Of a stretch of DNA of 9,435 bases, positions 6,289 through 9,435 are shown piece by piece. Both the position numbers and the translations under genes were made by a program. The stretch is from Nitrososphaerales archaeon (GTDB lineage Archaea > Thermoproteota > Nitrososphaeria > Nitrososphaerales > Gagatemarchaeaceae). Each line of letters starts with the position of its first letter. Position 1 is the first letter of the stretch. Location of the stretch: contig JASHVX010000091.1 of NCBI GenBank assembly GCA_030044375.1, positions 1 through 9,435 on the forward strand, in the 5' to 3' direction. Under the pieces are notes generated by a model, which saw only the letters and a list, made by a program, of their open reading frames with translations, did no database searches and had not been told where the DNA came from.

Positions 6289-6975
6289 TTGGACCCTCTC
6301 ATTCTCCTCGACCAGGCAGTTGCCGAGGAGAAGGTGCCGCGCGCCCTCGCCAAGAAGGTGAGGTCGCGGATGGGAGCCCTAGGGGCCTCGGTCGAACGCG
6401 CAGAGAAGGCGAGCGGCCTGAGATACCCGCAGTACTACATAGAGCCGGCGCTGCCCGTCTCGAAGGGAGGGGAAGGCTACGGTCAGATGGGCGTCTTCTT
6501 CGCAAGGGTCGTGCCCACCACTGTCTCCGGCGCGCTCACCATCCTGGTGCAGTTCACCGCAGCCCTGGTGGCCTACGGCACCAAGGGGTCACTGGACGCC
6601 ATAGCCGCCCACGAGTTCACCCACTACGTCGAGCTCGTGAGGAAGCTGTCCAGCAAGAACGTGCTCAGCGACGAGGTCGCATCGACACTCTACGAGGCCT
6701 CCTTCGCCGACAGCGAGAGGACGGTCCCGGCGAAGCTGCTCTTCTCTGACAAGGCCCTGGTCACTCTCCTCAGCCGGAAGTTCAAGCCTGAGCTGGTCGA
6801 CCCGGCCCTCAGCAAGAAGGTCGAGGACTCCTGGGTCGCGAAGGGCCTCCCCGTCCGCTTGGTCGGCCCCGAGGCGAACCGGGTCAGGCTAGAGATGAGA
6901 GTGGTGGCCGGCGCCCGGTTCGACCCCGACGTCGTGAGAAGGGCCTCGCAGATCGAAGGGATGATGGGGTCCTGA
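6289..6975 (+). CDS. Uncharacterised protein with HEFTH zinc-metallopeptidase-like motif
   Basis: 228 aa; I do not recognise a named family. No signal peptide is visible and the protein looks cytoplasmic. The clearest feature is AAHEFTHYVELV with H108-E109-F-T-H112, an HExxH zinc site in a predicted helix. It follows a small and hydrophobic stretch (about 80-107). Glu129 and Glu136, 17 and 24 residues after His112, are candidate third ligands; LYEASFADSE around 134-143 resembles the downstream Glu helix of gluzincins. The N-terminus (1-45) is a helical, charged region. The TTG start is the first base of a leaderless transcript if the TATA box at 6258 is right; the first internal Met (28) would drop that helix. 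The next gene follows at once and is likely co-transcribed, so the two may act together. Protease activity is inference from one motif. Confidence 0.8.
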   Translation: MDPLILLDQAVAEEKVPRALAKKVRSRMGALGASVERAEKASGLRYPQYYIEPALPVSKGGEGYGQMGVFFARVVPTTVSGALTILVQFTAALVAYGTKGSLDAIAAHEFTHYVELVRKLSSKNVLSDEVASTLYEASFADSERTVPAKLLFSDKALVTLLSRKFKPELVDPALSKKVEDSWVAKGLPVRLVGPEANRVRLEMRVVAGARFDPDVVRRASQIEGMMGS

Positions 6976-7025
6976 GGCTCTCCGGGGACGAGCGCTCGAC
7001 CCTGGTAGACATCGCCTCGGAGTTC

Positions 7026-8597
7026 GTGGGGCAGTCCTCTGTCGCGGGGCTCGCGGCTTACGGCTCCAAGGTGGCCGGGTACGCGCGGCCTGACTCAGAC
7101 TACGACATCATCGTCGTCCTGAAGCGGTTCCGCGAAGGCGTCAGGTACAGGTACGTGGAGGAACCGGTCGCCGCGTCCGCGCTCATAGTCGACGAGCACC
7201 TGCTCGTCGAAGACGCCCGCTCCTCGTACCTCGGGGAGTTCGTCGCGGGGCGGCTTCTCAACGTCTACGAGCCCGTGGTGGGAGGCGACCTGTTCGCAGG
7301 CGTGGAGGTAGACTACAAGAGGAGGGTGATCGTCGAGGCCCTGCTCGAGCTCTCGGAGGACTACGGCGACTTCTGCAGGCACCTCGTGGTGCCTTACGAC
7401 TACTTCCTCTTCGAGAAGCTTTCCAAGAGGGCGTCGATCTATCCTCCTGCCCTCTACAGCTATGTCCAGACATACACCTGTCCCTCCGGACCCGAGAACC
7501 GGGCCGCGTCCATGGCAGGGTTCGAGTCGGCCGCACGGCTCCTTGCCCCGGACGGGTTCCTTTCGTTGGCCGAGGAGGGCGTCATGGCTTCTCCAGAGAA
7601 GCTGAGGGGGGACGCATTCACCAGGGTCCAGTCGATGTTCTCCCTTACGGCCAGGGGACTGACCCAGTACGCCGTCCACGGCTACGCCGGCAGGGTGGGC
7701 CTCTCGGTCTTCAGAAGGGAGGCCGAGTCGAAGCTGAAGAGGGTCAGGGAGGCGCCTCGCCGCATGCCAGAGCTGGACCACCCCCGCTCTCTCCTAATGC
7801 TCCAAGAAGGCATCATGATACCAGACGCCTCGCTCCTTGACAAAGAGGTGAGCGAACTGCTCGGCTTCGCTGCCCACACCACCAAGCAGCACGACCTAGG
7901 CGAACCCTATTCCACGACCAGAGTCCTGACCTTCTCGGACGAGAAAAGGGAGCAGTCGGTCGTGGTGAAAGACTACTCCGACGTCAGGGCCATCAAGTGG
8001 GCCTTCTTGGGGGTCTGGGCGGCCGCCGCGAACCGGTTCAGCATGACTCCCATGGCTAGGCTCGACCGTGAGTACGCCATGACCAGGAGCCTCAGGGAGG
8101 GCGGCGCCCTCGTCCCAGCAATCCTCGCGGTGGCGCCCGGAGAGCGCATGATAATCAAGGAGTTCGTCAGCGGCCCTCCGCTCTCGAACGTGATAGACGG
8201 GATAATGAAGGGGAAGGAGGACGGCATGGAGCACGTGTCGGCGTACGCCGAGCTGATGGGGAAGGTACACTCCGCCGGGTTCGCGCTCGGCGACGCGAAG
8301 GCGAGCAACGTCGTCGTTTCCCCGAGCGGCCTGTTCCTCACCGACCTAGAGCAGTCGGTCAAGGGGGGTGACATGGCGTGGGACATCGCCGAGTTCCTGT
8401 ACTACACCGCCAAGCTCTCCACGCGCGAGGAAGCGATGAGCCGAATCGCCAGGGCCTTCCTGGAGGCATACAGGCCCCCAGACGCCGCAGAGACGATCTC
8501 CAAGGCGAAGACGGCCAAGTACTACCGTCCGTTCCAGCCCTTCGTCGTGCCGAACATGGCCAAGATGCTACAGTCGACCATGGCCGAGTTCTGCTAA
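7026..8597 (+). CDS. Nucleotidyltransferase-kinase fusion protein (MNT-like domain plus Bud32/RIO-like kinase)
   Basis: 523 aa from the GTG at 7026; an earlier CTG at 6972 would add 18 residues. The N-terminal domain (about 1-100) has the minimal nucleotidyltransferase signature [16 protein letters not shown]13-S14 and metal-binding Asp25 and Asp27, with Asp56 ([10 protein letters not shown]) a possible third carboxylate. A helical middle (about 100-290) includes [20 protein letters not shown]; it matches no domain I know. The C-terminal part looks like a protein-kinase fold: Lys315 in SVVVKDY, Glu349 in [11 protein letters not shown], a hinge at [11 protein letters not shown], the catalytic loop [14 protein letters not shown] with Asp423 and Asn428, and DLEQ (Asp440) in place of DFG, as in Bud32, RIO and related atypical kinases. 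The characteristic Bud32 KR..K.YR block is absent, so it is not a plain KEOPS kinase. Substrates are unknown. It overlaps the convergent rps27ae by four bases. Confidence 0.88.
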   Translation: MGQSSVAGLAAYGSKVAGYARPDSDYDIIVVLKRFREGVRYRYVEEPVAASALIVDEHLLVEDARSSYLGEFVAGRLLNVYEPVVGGDLFAGVEVDYKRRVIVEALLELSEDYGDFCRHLVVPYDYFLFEKLSKRASIYPPALYSYVQTYTCPSGPENRAASMAGFESAARLLAPDGFLSLAEEGVMASPEKLRGDAFTRVQSMFSLTARGLTQYAVHGYAGRVGLSVFRREAESKLKRVREAPRRMPELDHPRSLLMLQEGIMIPDASLLDKEVSELLGFAAHTTKQHDLGEPYSTTRVLTFSDEKREQSVVVKDYSDVRAIKWAFLGVWAAAANRFSMTPMARLDREYAMTRSLREGGALVPAILAVAPGERMIIKEFVSGPPLSNVIDGIMKGKEDGMEHVSAYAELMGKVHSAGFALGDAKASNVVVSPSGLFLTDLEQSVKGGDMAWDIAEFLYYTAKLSTREEAMSRIARAFLEAYRPPDAAETISKAKTAKYYRPFQPFVVPNMAKMLQSTMAEFC

Positions 8598-8869
8598 GGC
8601 TTCGACAAGAAGGTCGTATAGCCGCAGTTCCCGCAGGTCAGGCGGCCTTTGTGCTGGGCCATGAAGTAGCCCTTGCCGCACCTTGGGCAGTCCTTCCTGA
8701 GTCGTGTCAGCGAGTCCCCCTCTACCTTGTACAGCTTGTGAACCTGTATCCTTCGCTTAGGCGCCTTCGGCTTCTCCTTCTTCTCTGGCTTCTTCTCCTC
8801 TGCAGGCGCTGCAGGTTCAGCCGGTGGCGCGGGGGCCGGTGCCGCGGCCGCCGCAGGCTGCTTCGACAA
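8594..8869 (-). CDS. rps27ae: 30S ribosomal protein S27ae with long Ala/Pro/Lys-rich N-terminal extension
   Basis: 91 aa, against roughly 50-60 for typical archaeal S27ae. The C-terminal half (about 41-91) is a complete S27ae zinc ribbon: [38 protein letters not shown], with Cys61, Cys64, Cys79 and Cys82. Residues 5-40 are low complexity: first almost only Ala and Pro, then Glu, Lys and Pro, ending KAPKRR. The start is TTG (8869-8867), two bases after the S24e stop; no other in-frame start codon occurs downstream before the zinc ribbon, so the extension seems genuine. GGAGG in the end of S24e lies 13 nt ahead. In eukaryotes S27a is made as a ubiquitin fusion, and here the same end carries a disordered tail. 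The stop TAG overlaps the stop TAA of the convergent gene. Confidence 0.93.
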   Translation of the reverse strand: MSKQPAAAAAPAPAPPAEPAAPAEEKKPEKKEKPKAPKRRIQVHKLYKVEGDSLTRLRKDCPRCGKGYFMAQHKGRLTCGNCGYTTFLSKP

Positions 8870-8871
8870 GC

Positions 8872-9216
8872 CTACTTCTTCGCCTCCGCAGGAGGCGCCG
8901 GGGCGGCCGCCTTCTTCCTCTCCTGCTTGAGCTTCTCCCTCTCCTCCTTGGTCAGCGACCTCTCCTCGAGGTACCTTGGCTGGATCCTCTTCTTCGCCTC
9001 TGGGGTGCCGTATACATAGAACCTCCCCACCAGACCCTCGGTCCCTGCCTGCCCGTCGAGCCTGATGACAGCCACGTTCTCGAGCGGGACGCCGAGCTCC
9101 TGGGCCACCGCGGCCGCGGCTTCCTTCCTCGACAGCCTCCCCGCCTTGGCGTCTATCTTGAACTCGACGTAGGTCCTCTCGAGCACCTTGGACTCGGCCT
9201 TCTTCACCGTCTGCAA
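8872..9216 (-). CDS. rps24e: 30S ribosomal protein S24e with Lys/Ala/Pro C-terminal tail
   Basis: 114 aa. The S24e fold spans about residues 3-90: [41 protein letters not shown], then a Gly-rich turn and [23 protein letters not shown], all matching the family order (strand, SRKE helix, VRKL-like strand, G.A.VY, K.IEPKH..ER). The last 24 residues, from about [15 protein letters not shown] to PAPPAEAKK, are charged and then Ala/Pro-rich, longer than in many homologues. The chosen start is TTG at 9216-9214, which lies about 29 nt from the centre of the TATA box at 9248-9242, giving a leaderless mRNA. The frame stays open upstream to 9264, but that would run back through the TATA box. DUF359-S24e-S27ae is a conserved archaeal gene order. 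Confidence 0.94.
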   Translation of the reverse strand: MQTVKKAESKVLERTYVEFKIDAKAGRLSRKEAAAAVAQELGVPLENVAVIRLDGQAGTEGLVGRFYVYGTPEAKKRIQPRYLEERSLTKEEREKLKQERKKAAAPAPPAEAKK

Positions 9217-9241
9217 ACTGAACGCCCCGCCCGCTGGAGGA

Positions 9242-9248
9242 ATATAAA
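9242..9248 (-). promoter_or_regulatory. TATA box for rps24e-rps27ae, overlapping the upstream stop codon
   Basis: Reading the minus strand, TTTATAT follows directly on the TGA of the dephospho-CoA kinase gene: TGATTTATATT, so the stop codon's bases touch the element. The TTG start of rps24e lies 26 nt downstream of the last T. Same heptamer as before rps6e and rpl24e. Confidence 0.75.
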
Positions 9249-9434
9249 TCAGTCCGCGGCCCAAGAGACTTCCGGCATCCCCATCCTCGCGAGGATCGCC
9301 CTGCTCCTCGACTTCGCGGCAGAGTCGACACGTACCGCGACGATCCCGACCCCGGGCTGGCCGTAGAGGACGACCGCCGAGAGCGGCGCGATGACTATGA
9401 CAGGGACGGCTAGGAGGTCCTCCTCCCCCGCGAC
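9249..9434 (-). CDS. GTP-dependent dephospho-CoA kinase (DUF359), C-terminal fragment
   Basis: The last 61 residues of a protein that starts beyond the right edge; the minus-strand frame is open from 9434 to the TGA at 9251-9249. The sequence [19 protein letters not shown], then [18 protein letters not shown], is the DUF359 hallmark (V.GEEDLL..P.....P....V.YGQP..G.V). This family was identified as the archaeal GTP-dependent dephospho-CoA kinase, the last step of coenzyme A synthesis. The end [19 protein letters not shown] is a helix as expected. In many archaea this gene lies with spt4 and rpoE' just upstream of rps24e, and the same order is seen here. Confidence 0.88.
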   Translation of the reverse strand, partial: VAGEEDLLAVPVIVIAPLSAVVLYGQPGVGIVAVRVDSAAKSRSRAILARMGMPEVSWAAD

Positions 9435-9435
9435 T

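Noticed and set aside
8594..9331. A 245-codon minus-strand frame whose end is S27ae, suggesting a large fusion protein
   Set aside because: The part upstream of 8869 is the wrong frame of S24e and of DUF359 and crosses the S24e TATA box. S27ae begins at the TTG at 8869.

Overview
The window is a GC-rich, gene-dense piece of an archaeal chromosome. The evidence for Archaea is direct: ribosomal proteins of the archaeal/eukaryotic type (L7Ae, S28e, L24e, S6e, S24e, S27ae), an aIF5B-type IF2, an archaeal-type glutamyl-tRNA synthetase, the end of a polyprenyl diphosphate synthase, the end of a GTP-dependent dephospho-CoA kinase (DUF359), and TTTATA-like TATA boxes that repeatedly lie about 27 nt upstream of a start codon, as expected for leaderless transcripts. 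The gene order and the GHVDSGKT P-loop of the initiation factor suggest Thermoproteota, perhaps a GC-rich Nitrososphaeria ('Thaumarchaeota') lineage. That placement is inferred from memory of related proteins and is not proven.

Layout. (1) 3-209 is the C-terminal end of a polyprenyl (GGPP-type) synthase, overlapping gltX (203-1927). (2) A TATA box at 1984 starts rpl7ae (2028-2408), which overlaps rps28e (2405-2683) by ATGA. (3) A second TATA box at 2735 starts rpl24e (2786-2965), which overlaps ndk (2962-3378) by GTGA; infB/aIF5B follows (3429-5198). (4) rps6e (5248-5607) has its own promoter and looks leaderless. (5) A 178-nt spacer leads to an Lrp/AsnC-family regulator (5786-6244). (6) A probably bicistronic unit follows: a 228-aa protein with an HEFTH metallopeptidase-like motif (6289-6975) and a 523-aa or longer protein joining an N-terminal nucleotidyltransferase to a C-terminal Bud32/RIO-like kinase (7026-8597). 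(7) On the opposite strand, reading inward from the right edge: the dephospho-CoA kinase end (9434-9249), rps24e (9216-8872) and rps27ae (8869-8594). The last of these meets the kinase gene tail-to-tail with overlapping stop codons.

Most of the window is translation and housekeeping: tRNA charging, initiation, ribosome structure, NTP balance, isoprenoid and CoA synthesis. The unusual parts are the nucleotidyltransferase-kinase fusion with its HEFTH partner, an S28e with a C-terminal membrane-like tail, and S24e and S27ae carrying facing Ala/Pro/Lys-rich extensions. There are no mobile elements, CRISPR arrays, tRNAs or rRNAs that I can see.
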